From Castellaniella sp. (GTDB lineage: Bacteria; Pseudomonadota; Gammaproteobacteria; Burkholderiales; Burkholderiaceae_B), in contig JAHRWZ010000068.1 in the NCBI GenBank assembly GCA_019104865.1, positions 48,177 to 112,176 of the forward strand: a DNA stretch of 64,000 bases, written 5' to 3'. Under the pieces are notes generated by a model, which ran no database searches, was not told where the DNA came from, and was given only the letters and a program-made list of their open reading frames with translations. A program made the translations under genes and the position numbers. Of the stretch, positions 1 through 8,355 are shown in pieces (position 1 is the first letter of the stretch; each line of letters begins with the position of its first letter).

Positions 1-1275
1 GTGCCGCCCGTCGAAGGTGGGGGTGGTGAAATCGTCGTAGATCGGGTGGACGTCGAAGCCGTTGAATGGATAGGTGGGGGTTTCCGTCCATTGCCAGACA
101 TTGCCCACCACGTCGAACCAGTCGCCGTGCGCATGGCGGTCCACCGGGCACGACGAAGCGCCATGATCCAGATGCAGATTGGCCGCGCAGGGCTGGTCAT
201 CGGGATCGCGCAGGCCTGCCTCGTCGTAGAGGCGATACCACTCGTCTTCCGTGGGCAGGCGCACCGGTTGGCCGGTTTCGGCCGCCATCCAGTTGCAGAA
301 CGCCTTGGCTTCCAGGTAGTTGACCTCCACCGGCCAGGACCAGGGCATGGGGATTTCGCGGGTCATCAGCCGCAGGGACCAGCCCTGGGTCTTCTTGATC
401 CAGAATGTCGGGTGTTCGGCCTGGCTGTAGGCCAGCCACTGCCGGCCTTCTTCCGTCCAGTCGCGGTGGTTGCGGTAGCCGCCGGCCTCGACGAAGGCCA
501 GGAATTCCTGGTTGCTGACCAGATAGCGGCTGGCCTGGAACGCTTCAATAGTGGCGGTGTGCTCGCCATATTCGTTGTCCCAGCCGTATTGCGGGTCGGT
601 GAAGGCCTTGCCGACCCGCACGGTGCCGGCCGGTACGCGGACCGGTTCGTTGCGGGGGGCTGTGCCGCCCGTATCGGCCTGAGGTTCCCAGCCCTCGGCG
701 GCCCGCATGTATTTCAGCGCGTGCTGGCGCATCAGGACCGACGATGTTTCCAGGTGGATGCGCTCGTGCTCGACCCCCATGATGATGGCCCACCAGGGGC
801 TCCGCCAATCGATGGGCGATTGCAGGGGGGCATGGTCGATCAGCTCGCAGACGAGCTGGCGCACACGGTTGCGGTAGGCCCGGACCTCGGCTACTGTCGG
901 CCATTCATAGTGGGCGTCGTTCAGGTCGTCCCAGCTCATTTCATCGACGCCGACGGCGAAGATGGACTCCAGGCGCTGGTCCAGGCGCTGGTCGATCAGG
1001 CGGGTGAGCAGCAGTTTGTTGACGAAGAAGGTCGCGGTATGCCCGAAATAAAAGATCAGCGGGTGGCGCAAGGCGATCGGCTTGATGAAATAGGCTTCGT
1101 CGTTGGCCAGACACTGGAACAGCGACTCGTAGCGGTCGAAGGTTTCCAGAAAATACTGCCGGATGGAAGCGCGTAGCCGGTCGGTATCCGGGTCGGCCAG
1201 ATTCGGCGTGCGCATGAATCGTTCCGAAGGTTCGGCAGCCGGTGTGGGCGACAGGGGAGAGGTCATCGAAGGCAT
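1..1275 (-). CDS. ovoA: OvoA-type 5-histidylcysteine sulfoxide synthase, C-terminus beyond window
   Basis: Nonhaem-iron sulfoxide synthase joining histidine and cysteine as the first step of ovothiol biosynthesis. The visible 425 residues show the DinB-like N-terminal region with the iron-ligand motif GVEHERIHLETSS, then the FGE-sulfatase-like domain with GNVWQWTETP and a HPIYDDFTTPTFDGRH stretch, which recalls OvoA more than EgtB. Family members end in a SAM methyltransferase domain; that part would lie left of base 1 and cannot be checked. Start taken at the first ATG (1275); an in-frame ATG at 1266 is an alternative, and neither has a clear ribosome site. EgtB or selenoneine synthase SenA are the alternatives. 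Confidence 0.75.
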   Translation of the reverse strand, partial: MPSMTSPLSPTPAAEPSERFMRTPNLADPDTDRLRASIRQYFLETFDRYESLFQCLANDEAYFIKPIALRHPLIFYFGHTATFFVNKLLLTRLIDQRLDQRLESIFAVGVDEMSWDDLNDAHYEWPTVAEVRAYRNRVRQLVCELIDHAPLQSPIDWRSPWWAIIMGVEHERIHLETSSVLMRQHALKYMRAAEGWEPQADTGGTAPRNEPVRVPAGTVRVGKAFTDPQYGWDNEYGEHTATIEAFQASRYLVSNQEFLAFVEAGGYRNHRDWTEEGRQWLAYSQAEHPTFWIKKTQGWSLRLMTREIPMPWSWPVEVNYLEAKAFCNWMAAETGQPVRLPTEDEWYRLYDEAGLRDPDDQPCAANLHLDHGASSCPVDRHAHGDWFDVVGNVWQWTETPTYPFNGFDVHPIYDDFTTPTFDGRH

Positions 1276-1622
1276 ATCAGTATCCAGGCAGGTCCGCGGC
1301 AGGAAGACGACTCTTTAGGCTAACACGATAGGTCGAGGTCGAACGGGTCGCCGGGGTTGCACATATGGACACCATATCCCGGCGTTCGTCTCGTGTGTTG
1401 GATGCGGTCCGGCCGGGATGCGTTTCAGGATGCGACTGCCGGAAAACGGCGGCACTTTCGTCCGAAGCGGAAAAGTGCTTAGATGGAATAATCATAAGCG
1501 TAGACCGCATGTGACAGGATGTCCGGGAAGTCAATCCAGTTTGACCCTGTTCGCATCAGGGATGACCCTGATACGATATTTGAAATATCGCACAATGGGC
1601 ATTTTTGCCGGAAAGGATCAAG
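1276..1622. other. Intergenic region between divergent ovoA and serA
   Basis: 347 bases without a convincing gene. It must hold the promoters of both divergent genes. Visible structure: a hairpin at 1452-1478 (GCACTTT paired with AAAGTGC, 13-base loop, no T-run, so not an obvious terminator) and two adjacent palindromes close to serA, described separately. No clear sigma70 -35/-10 pair was found; TTGACC at 1541 has no matching -10. Confidence 0.6.
1555..1590. promoter_or_regulatory. Tandem palindromes upstream of serA, candidate operators
   Basis: Two inverted repeats lie side by side: ATCAGGG-4-CCCTGAT (1555-1572) and CGATATTT-G-AAATATCG (1574-1590). The second ends 32 bases before the serA start. 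The possible -10 TACGAT (1572-1577) runs into the second palindrome, so a bound protein could block transcription. The regulator is unknown; no known box was recognised. Confidence 0.45.
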
Positions 1623-2822
1623 ATGGCTCGCATCGTTCTGTTCGAAAACATTCATGCCAGCGCCAAGGAAGTCTTCGTGGCCGCCGGGTTCGACGATATC
1701 GTCACCCATGCGGGTGCGCTGACGGGCGACGCCTTGCGCGAGGCGCTACGGGGTGCGCACGCCGTCGGCATCCGTTCCCGGACCCATCTCGACCAGAGCG
1801 TGCTGGCGGATCTACCGGACTTGCGCGTCATCGGCTGCTTCTGTATCGGCACGAACCAGGTGGACCTGGAAACAGCCGCCTTGCGTGGGATCCCCGTCTT
1901 CAACGCGCCGTTCTCCAACACCCGCTCGGTGGCGGAACTGGTGCTGGGCGAGACCATCCTGCTGCTGCGCCGGATCCCGGAAAAGAACGCTCGCGTCCAT
2001 GAAGGCTTCTGGGACAAAACCGCCGACGGCGCCTACGAGGCGCGCGGCAAGACGCTGGGGATCGTCGGTTACGGCAACATCGGCTCCCAGGTCGGCATTC
2101 TGGCCGAATCGTTCGGCATGCGTGTGCTGTATCACGACATCGAGGCCAAACTGCCGCTGGGCAACGCCCACGCCACCAGCTCGTTGAAAAAATTCCTGGG
2201 CCAGGCCGATGTGGTCACACTGCACGTGCCGGGTGGCAAGGACACCACGAACCTCATGGATGCCGAGGCAATCGCGGCCATGAAGCCGGGCAGCATCCTG
2301 ATCAATGCGTCCCGCGGCACTGTGGTGGATATCCCGGCCCTGCAGCGCGCCCTGAAGTCCGGCCACCTGTCGGGGGCCGCCATCGACGTGTTTCCGACCG
2401 AACCCAAGAGCCGCGACGAGGCACTCGACAGCCCGCTGCGGGGTATGCACAACGTGATCCTGACCCCGCACATCGGCGGCAGCACCCAGGAATCCCAGGA
2501 AAACATCGGCCGTGAGGTCGCTGAAAAGCTCAAGCGCTTCATCAGCAGCGGCACGACCAAAGGCACGGTCAACTTCCCGGAAATCGCCTACCACGAGCAA
2601 GAAGGGTCGGCCCGGATCATCCACGTCCACCAGAACGTGCCGGGTGCCATGGGTGCGCTCAGCAACCTGATGGGCGAGTTCGGCCTGAACATCGTCAGCC
2701 AGCAACTGCAGACACGCGGCAAGATCGGTTATGCCATCACCGATGTCGATGGCGATGTCACCGACCAGGTGATCGAAGGGCTGCGCCGCCACCCGATCAC
2801 GATCCGCTGCGATCGCGTCTGA
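1623..2822 (+). CDS. serA: D-3-phosphoglycerate dehydrogenase
   Basis: Oxidises 3-phosphoglycerate to 3-phosphohydroxypyruvate with NAD, the first step of serine synthesis in the cytoplasm. At 399 residues it has the bacterial form with a D-isomer-specific 2-hydroxyacid dehydrogenase domain (Rossmann motif GIVGYGNIGSQVG near residue 150, catalytic stretch TPHIGGSTQESQ near 290) and a C-terminal ACT domain (about 325-399) that normally binds serine for feedback inhibition. ATG 1623 was chosen over an upstream in-frame TTG because AGGA stands eight bases before it and the protein then begins MARIVLFENIH. Stands alone, closed by a strong terminator. Confidence 0.95.
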   Translation: MARIVLFENIHASAKEVFVAAGFDDIVTHAGALTGDALREALRGAHAVGIRSRTHLDQSVLADLPDLRVIGCFCIGTNQVDLETAALRGIPVFNAPFSNTRSVAELVLGETILLLRRIPEKNARVHEGFWDKTADGAYEARGKTLGIVGYGNIGSQVGILAESFGMRVLYHDIEAKLPLGNAHATSSLKKFLGQADVVTLHVPGGKDTTNLMDAEAIAAMKPGSILINASRGTVVDIPALQRALKSGHLSGAAIDVFPTEPKSRDEALDSPLRGMHNVILTPHIGGSTQESQENIGREVAEKLKRFISSGTTKGTVNFPEIAYHEQEGSARIIHVHQNVPGAMGALSNLMGEFGLNIVSQQLQTRGKIGYAITDVDGDVTDQVIEGLRRHPITIRCDRV

Positions 2823-2844
2823 CGGTCATCTCCATTCCGCCTTC

Positions 2845-2877
2845 AAGGCCGTGCCGCTTTTGGGCACGGCCTTTTTC
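2845..2877 (+). terminator. Rho-independent terminator of serA
   Basis: Perfect 11-bp stem AAGGCCGTGCC / GGCACGGCCTT with a 7-base loop, followed at once by a T-run (2872-2876). It starts 22 bases after the serA stop codon and should insulate serA from the nar operon. Confidence 0.93.
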
Positions 2878-3013
2878 TTCCTGACCAAGACCTTACTGAG
2901 GAGGTAGTCTTTACCGATCAAGGCACTTATACTGGGCTCGTTTCGCCCGATCACGCGACCCATTCCAACGGTTGGCCGGTCAGGGATTTCCTGGATCGGA
3001 AATCCGAGCCGGT

Positions 3014-3027
3014 TTGATCCAGATCAG
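3014..3027 (+). promoter_or_regulatory. FNR/Anr-type box in front of narK
   Basis: TTGATCCAGATCAG matches the FNR consensus TTGAT-N4-ATCAA at 9 of 10 positions. Its centre (3020.5) lies about 41.5 bases before a plausible start site near 3062, with a -10-like TATCGT at 3051-3056. That is the class II activator geometry expected for an oxygen-repressed nitrate reductase operon. An 8-bp inverted repeat GGATTTCC-6-GGAAATCC (2984-3005) sits immediately upstream. Confidence 0.75.
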
Positions 3028-3084
3028 CGTCCTTATCCGCTGTAGGGATTTATCGTTAGGGTCCCTGACACAGGAGTCCCCCGC

Positions 3085-4506
3085 ATGAGCACTCTGCCTG
3101 ATGCATCGCCCAAATCACGACGTAGCCGCCTGCTGACGGTCTGGACCCCCGAAGATCAGGCATTCTGGGAACGGGAAGGCAGCGCCATCGCCAATGTCAA
3201 TCTCTGGATTTCGATCCCGGCCCTGTTCCTGGCCTTTGCGGTCTGGCAAATGTGGAGCGTGGTGGCGGTCAATCTGCCCAATCTGGGCTTCAAATACACA
3301 GAAAACGAACTCTTCTGGCTGGCCGCGCTACCGGCGCTGTCGGGCGCGACGCTGCGCATCTTTTATTCGTTCATGGTGCCGGTGTTCGGCGGGCGGCGCT
3401 GGACGGCGCTGACGACCGCCAGCCTGCTGCTGCCCACCATCGGGGTGGGCCTGGCGGTCCAGGACCCGAACACGCCTTATTCCACCATGCTGCTCCTGGC
3501 TCTGCTGTGCGGTCTGGGCGGTGGCAATTTTTCCTCGTCGATGTCCAACATCAGCTTCTTTTTCCCCAAGGAACGCAAGGGTTCCGCGCTGGGCCTGAAT
3601 GCGGGGCTGGGCAATCTGGGGGTTTCCTCGGTGCAGTTCCTGGCACCGTTGGTCATCACCATGGGGGTCCTCGGGCCATGGGCCGGCGATCCGCAGATGG
3701 CGCAGCTGTCCGGCGCCCATGGCGGCCCGACCGAGGTCTGGGCGCAGAATGCGGCGTTCATCTGGGCGCCGTTCATCATCATCGTGTCCATGCTGGCCTG
3801 GGTGGGCATGCACGACATCGCCGATGCGAAGGCCTCCTTTCGCGAGCAGGCTGTCATCTTCCAGCGCAAACACAACTGGATCATGTGCTTTCTTTACCTG
3901 GGCACTTTCGGATCCTTCATCGGCTTTTCCGCCGGGTTTCCGTTGCTGATCAAATATCTGTTTCCGGCCATCCGGCCCCTGCAGTACGCCTGGCTGGGGC
4001 CGCTGGTGGGGGCCATGGCCAGGCCCTTCGGCGGCTGGCTGTCCGACAAGCTGGGGGGCGCCCGGGTGACGTTCTGGACATTTTTCTGGATGGTCCTGGG
4101 GGTGCTGGGCGTCATGGCGTCGCTGCCCAACGGCCAGTCGCCGGGCAGTTTCTTCGGGTTTCTGCTGGCGTTTCTCTTCCTGTTTTTCATGACCGGCATC
4201 GGCAATGGCTCCACCTTCGCCATGATTCCAGTCATCTTCAATACCCTGGCGCAACGCCGCCATGCCGCCGCCGGATCGCCCGTGCAGGCCGAGGCCGAAG
4301 GCGCCAAGGAATCCGCCGCTGTGCTGGGCTTCAGCGGCGCCATGGGCGCCTATGGCGGGTTCTTCATCCCCAAAAGCTTCGGCACATCCTTCAATCTGAC
4401 GGGTACCCCGTACGCGGCGCTGGTGTTCTTCGTCGTGTTCTATGCCGTATCCATTGCCGTCACCTGGTGGTACTACTCGCGCCGTGGCGCGGAAATTCCG
4501 TGCTGA
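3085..4506 (+). CDS. narK: Nitrate/nitrite transporter NarK
   Basis: Major facilitator membrane protein of 473 residues that brings nitrate to cytoplasmic NarG and exports nitrite. The nitrate-porter signature is clear: GLGGGNFSSSMSNISFFFP near residues 140-160 and a second glycine-rich segment GFSGAMGAYGGFFIPKSFG near 415-435, with about twelve hydrophobic segments. AGGAG lies nine bases before the ATG. First gene of the nar operon, directly behind the FNR-type box, so expression under oxygen limitation is expected. Whether it is an antiporter (type 2) or a proton symporter (type 1) cannot be settled by eye. Confidence 0.95.
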   Translation: MSTLPDASPKSRRSRLLTVWTPEDQAFWEREGSAIANVNLWISIPALFLAFAVWQMWSVVAVNLPNLGFKYTENELFWLAALPALSGATLRIFYSFMVPVFGGRRWTALTTASLLLPTIGVGLAVQDPNTPYSTMLLLALLCGLGGGNFSSSMSNISFFFPKERKGSALGLNAGLGNLGVSSVQFLAPLVITMGVLGPWAGDPQMAQLSGAHGGPTEVWAQNAAFIWAPFIIIVSMLAWVGMHDIADAKASFREQAVIFQRKHNWIMCFLYLGTFGSFIGFSAGFPLLIKYLFPAIRPLQYAWLGPLVGAMARPFGGWLSDKLGGARVTFWTFFWMVLGVLGVMASLPNGQSPGSFFGFLLAFLFLFFMTGIGNGSTFAMIPVIFNTLAQRRHAAAGSPVQAEAEGAKESAAVLGFSGAMGAYGGFFIPKSFGTSFNLTGTPYAALVFFVVFYAVSIAVTWWYYSRRGAEIPC

Positions 4507-4586
4507 TCCCCGATCACCATGCTGACCTCAGGCATCCGGCCATCCGGCCGATGCCTGCCTGACCTCTTTCCAACGGAGTGACAATC

Positions 4587-7500
4587 GTGAGCCATTTCAT
4601 CGATCGACTGAAGTATTTTTCCCGCCAGAAAGAGCCCTTTTCGAATGGACACGGCAATGTGGTCCACGAAGACCGCACCTGGGAAGACGCCTATCGCAAT
4701 CGATGGCAACACGACAAGATCGTCCGCTCCACCCACGGCGTGAACTGCACAGGTTCCTGTTCCTGGAAGATCTACGTCAAGGGCGGCATCGTCACGTGGG
4801 AAACCCAGCAGACGGACTACCCCCGCACCCGTCCCGACATGCCCAACCACGAACCGCGAGGCTGTCCGCGCGGCGCGACCTTCTCCTGGTATCTGTACAG
4901 CGCCAACCGGGTCAAATATCCCATGTTGCGCGGGCGCCTGGCGCGTCTGTGGCGCGAACAGCGCAAATCCATGGGGGCGGTGCAGGCCTGGGAATCCATC
5001 GTCACGGATCCCGAAAAATCCAAGTCCTACAAGTCCATCCGCGGCCTGGGCGGTTTCGTGCGTTCCACCTGGGACGAGGTCAACGAGATCATCGTGGCCG
5101 CCAATATCCACACCATCAAGCGGCACGGCCCCGACCGGATCGCGGGGTTTTCCCCGATCCCGGCCATGTCCATGATTTCCTACGCGTCGGGCAGCCGCTA
5201 TCTGTCGTTGCTGGGTGGGTCGCTGCTCAGTTTCTACGACTGGTACTGCGACCTGCCGCCGTCCAGCCCCCAGACCTGGGGCGAGCAGACCGACGTCAGC
5301 GAATCGGCCGACTGGTACAACTCCACCTTCATCATGCTCTGGGGCTCGAACGTGCCGCAGACGCGCACGCCTGATGCTCACTTCATGGTCGAGGCCCGCT
5401 ATCGCGGCGCCAAGGTCATTTCCGTGTTTCCGGACTATGCCGAAGGCGCGAAATTCGGCGATCTGTGGATTCACCCGAAACAGGGGACCGACGCCGCCCT
5501 GGCGCTGGCCATGGGCCATGTGGTCCTGAAAGAATTCCACCTGGCGGGCAAGAGCGCGTATTTCGACCGCTATTGCCGTCAATACACCGATATGCCGTTC
5601 CTGGTGCGCCTGGTGCGCCAGGGCGACCGCTACGTGCCGGACCGCAAACTGCGGGCCGCCGACTTCGCCGATCGTCTGGGCCAGCAGAACAATCCCGAAT
5701 GGAAAACCGTCGCCTGCGACGAAAACACGGGCGAACTGATCGTTCCCCAGGGTTCGATCGGGTTCCGCTGGGGCCAGAAGGAAGGCGAGGACGCCGGCAA
5801 ATGGAACCTGGAATTCAAGGATGCCCGGGGTCACGAGGTCAAGCCGCGCCTGACGCTGCTGGGTTCCCAAGACGAGGTCGTGCCGGTCGCCTTTCCGTAT
5901 TTCGGCGGCGTGCATCATGATTACTTCAAAGGGACGGACCACGACGAGGTCCTGGTGCGCAATCTGCCGGTCAGGCGGGTGCAGACCGCCGAAGGCGAGG
6001 TCCTGGTGACGACTGTCTTCGATCTGTTCGTCGCCAACTACGGGATCGATCGCGGCCTGGGCGGCGACAACGCGGCCTCGTCCTACGACGATGACGTGCC
6101 CTACACGCCGGCCTGGCAGGAACGCATCACCGGCGTCCCGCGCGAACAGGTCATCACCGTGGCGCGCCAGTTCGCCGACAATGCCGACAAAACCGAAGGC
6201 AAGTCCATGGTCATCCTGGGGGCGGGCCTGAACCACTGGTACCACATGGACATGTCGTACCGGGGCATCATCAATCTGGTGTCGATGTGCGGTTGCGTAG
6301 GCCAGTCCGGTGGCGGCTGGTGCCACTACGTGGGCCAGGAAAAACTGCGCCCGCAGACCGGCTGGACCATGCTGACATTCGCCCTGGACTGGCTGCGCCC
6401 GCCGCGCCACATGAATGGCACGTCCTTTTTCTATGCCCACTCCGACCAGTGGCGCTACGAAAAGCTGCAGGTCTCCGAACTGCTGTCGCCGCTGGCGGAT
6501 CCCTCGAAATACCAGGGCAGCCTGATCGACATGAACGTGCGCGCCGAGCGCATGGGGTGGCTGCCCACCGCCCCGCAGCTGCAGACCAATCCATTGCAGG
6601 TCGTGCGCGACGCCCAGTCGGCCGGTCAGGACCCGAAGGACTACGTGGTCAAGGGCCTGCGCGACGGCAAGCTGAAATTCGCCTGTGAAGACCCGGACAA
6701 TCCCGACAACTTCCCGCGCAACCTGTTTGTCTGGCGGTCCAACATCCTGGGTTCGTCCGGCAAGGGGCACGAGTATTTTCTCAAGCACCTGCTGGGCACC
6801 CAGCACGGTGTGCAGGGCAAGGACCTGGGCGAAATGGGCGCGGGCAAGCCGCTCGAGGTCAACTGGCGCGACGACGCTCCGCAGGGCAAGCTCGATCTGC
6901 TGGTGACGCTGGACTTCCGCATGTCCACCACCTGTCTGTATTCCGACATCGTGCTGCCGACGGCCACCTGGTACGAAAAGAACGATCTGAACACGTCCGA
7001 CATGCATCCCTTCATCCACCCGCTGTCGGCGGCTGTGGACCCGATCTGGGAATCGCGCAGCGACTGGGAAATCTACAAGGATCTGGCGAAGAAATTCTCC
7101 GAACTGGCGGCCGATGCCGACCTGCCCGACGAGGACCTGGTGCTGCAGCCCATGCAGCACGATTCCCCGGGCGAACTCACCGACCCCTACGCGGTGCGTG
7201 ACTGGCACAAGGGGGAATGTGATCTGATCCCCGGCAAGACCATGCCCAACCTGATGGTCGTCAACCGCGATTACAAGCACATCTATGAACGCTTCACGAC
7301 GCTGGGGCCGCTGGCCGAGAAATTGGGGAACGGCGGCAAAGGCATTTCCTGGGACACTAAGGAAGAAGTCGAGTTCCTGCGCAAACTGAACTACACGGAA
7401 CGCGAACCGGGCGTCGGCCAGGGGCAGCCGCGTATCTTCAGCGATATCGATGCCTGCGAGACCGTGCTCACGCTGGCCCCGGAAACCAACGGACACGTGG

Positions 7501-8342
7501 CGCTGAAAGCGTGGGAATCCCTGTCGAAGATCACCGGCCGTGACCATACTCACCTGGTGAAATCCAGCGAGCACGAGAAGATCCGCTTCCGCGACATCCA
7601 GGCCCAGCCGCGCAAAATTTTGACCTCGCCCACGTGGTCGGGGATCGAATCCGACAAGGTCAGCTACAGCGCCGGCTACACCAACGTGCATGAACTGATC
7701 CCCTGGCGTACCCTGACCGGGCGCCAGGAACTCTACCAGGACCACCCCTGGATGCGCGATTTCGGCGAGGCCCTGTGCGTCTACCGCCCGCCGGTGGATA
7801 CCAAGACGATCAAGCCCATGCTCGACAAGCAGTTCAGCAATGGCGAGCCGCACGTAGTGCTGAATTTCATCACGCCACACCAGAAATGGGGGATCCATTC
7901 CACCTATTCCGACAACCTGATCATGCTGACCTTGTCGCGAGGCGGCCCGATCGTCTGGATGTCGGAAATCGACGCGGCCAAGGCCGGCATCGTGGACAAC
8001 GACTGGATCGAGGTCTTCAACGTCAATGGCGCCCTGGTGGCGCGGGCGGTGGTCAGCCAGCGCGTGCCCGAGGGCATGACAATGATGTATCACGCCCAGG
8101 AAAAGATCGTGAACGTGCCAGGGTCGGAAATCACCGGCAAGCGCGGCGGGATCCACAATTCCGTCACGCGCACGGTCGTCAAGCCCACGCACATGATCGG
8201 CGGCTACGCGCAACTGTCCTATGGCTTCAATTATTACGGGACGGTCGGATCGAACCGCGATGAATTCGTCGTGGTCCGCAAACTGAAGAAAGTCGACTGG
8301 ATGGACGAAACCCACGAAGTAGCCGCCCAGACGCAGGCCTGA
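4587..8342 (+). CDS. narG: Respiratory nitrate reductase alpha subunit
   Basis: Catalytic subunit of membrane-bound nitrate reductase, carrying bis-MGD molybdenum and the FS0 [4Fe-4S] cluster at the cytoplasmic face. Counting from GTG 4587, the FS0 ligands fall at His50, Cys54, Cys58 and Cys93 and the Mo-ligand Asp at 222 (YCDLPPSSPQTWGEQTDV), the same numbering as in E. coli NarG. This supports the GTG start, which has ACGGAG eight bases upstream, over the earlier in-frame GTG at 4578. Length 1251 residues is normal. No Tat-signal-like export is expected beyond the N-terminal remnant. Followed 13 bases later by narH. Confidence 0.97.
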   Translation: MSHFIDRLKYFSRQKEPFSNGHGNVVHEDRTWEDAYRNRWQHDKIVRSTHGVNCTGSCSWKIYVKGGIVTWETQQTDYPRTRPDMPNHEPRGCPRGATFSWYLYSANRVKYPMLRGRLARLWREQRKSMGAVQAWESIVTDPEKSKSYKSIRGLGGFVRSTWDEVNEIIVAANIHTIKRHGPDRIAGFSPIPAMSMISYASGSRYLSLLGGSLLSFYDWYCDLPPSSPQTWGEQTDVSESADWYNSTFIMLWGSNVPQTRTPDAHFMVEARYRGAKVISVFPDYAEGAKFGDLWIHPKQGTDAALALAMGHVVLKEFHLAGKSAYFDRYCRQYTDMPFLVRLVRQGDRYVPDRKLRAADFADRLGQQNNPEWKTVACDENTGELIVPQGSIGFRWGQKEGEDAGKWNLEFKDARGHEVKPRLTLLGSQDEVVPVAFPYFGGVHHDYFKGTDHDEVLVRNLPVRRVQTAEGEVLVTTVFDLFVANYGIDRGLGGDNAASSYDDDVPYTPAWQERITGVPREQVITVARQFADNADKTEGKSMVILGAGLNHWYHMDMSYRGIINLVSMCGCVGQSGGGWCHYVGQEKLRPQTGWTMLTFALDWLRPPRHMNGTSFFYAHSDQWRYEKLQVSELLSPLADPSKYQGSLIDMNVRAERMGWLPTAPQLQTNPLQVVRDAQSAGQDPKDYVVKGLRDGKLKFACEDPDNPDNFPRNLFVWRSNILGSSGKGHEYFLKHLLGTQHGVQGKDLGEMGAGKPLEVNWRDDAPQGKLDLLVTLDFRMSTTCLYSDIVLPTATWYEKNDLNTSDMHPFIHPLSAAVDPIWESRSDWEIYKDLAKKFSELAADADLPDEDLVLQPMQHDSPGELTDPYAVRDWHKGECDLIPGKTMPNLMVVNRDYKHIYERFTTLGPLAEKLGNGGKGISWDTKEEVEFLRKLNYTEREPGVGQGQPRIFSDIDACETVLTLAPETNGHVALKAWESLSKITGRDHTHLVKSSEHEKIRFRDIQAQPRKILTSPTWSGIESDKVSYSAGYTNVHELIPWRTLTGRQELYQDHPWMRDFGEALCVYRPPVDTKTIKPMLDKQFSNGEPHVVLNFITPHQKWGIHSTYSDNLIMLTLSRGGPIVWMSEIDAAKAGIVDNDWIEVFNVNGALVARAVVSQRVPEGMTMMYHAQEKIVNVPGSEITGKRGGIHNSVTRTVVKPTHMIGGYAQLSYGFNYYGTVGSNRDEFVVVRKLKKVDWMDETHEVAAQTQA

Positions 8343-8355
8343 AGGAGTCGAAAGC

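Noticed and set aside
1..1176. A 391-codon plus-strand frame at the left edge
   Set aside because: It is the antisense of the OvoA-type gene, whose motifs are clear on the minus strand.
2928..2933. TATACT as a -10 for narK
   Set aside because: No -35 at a usable distance, and the FNR-type box geometry points to a start near 3062 instead.
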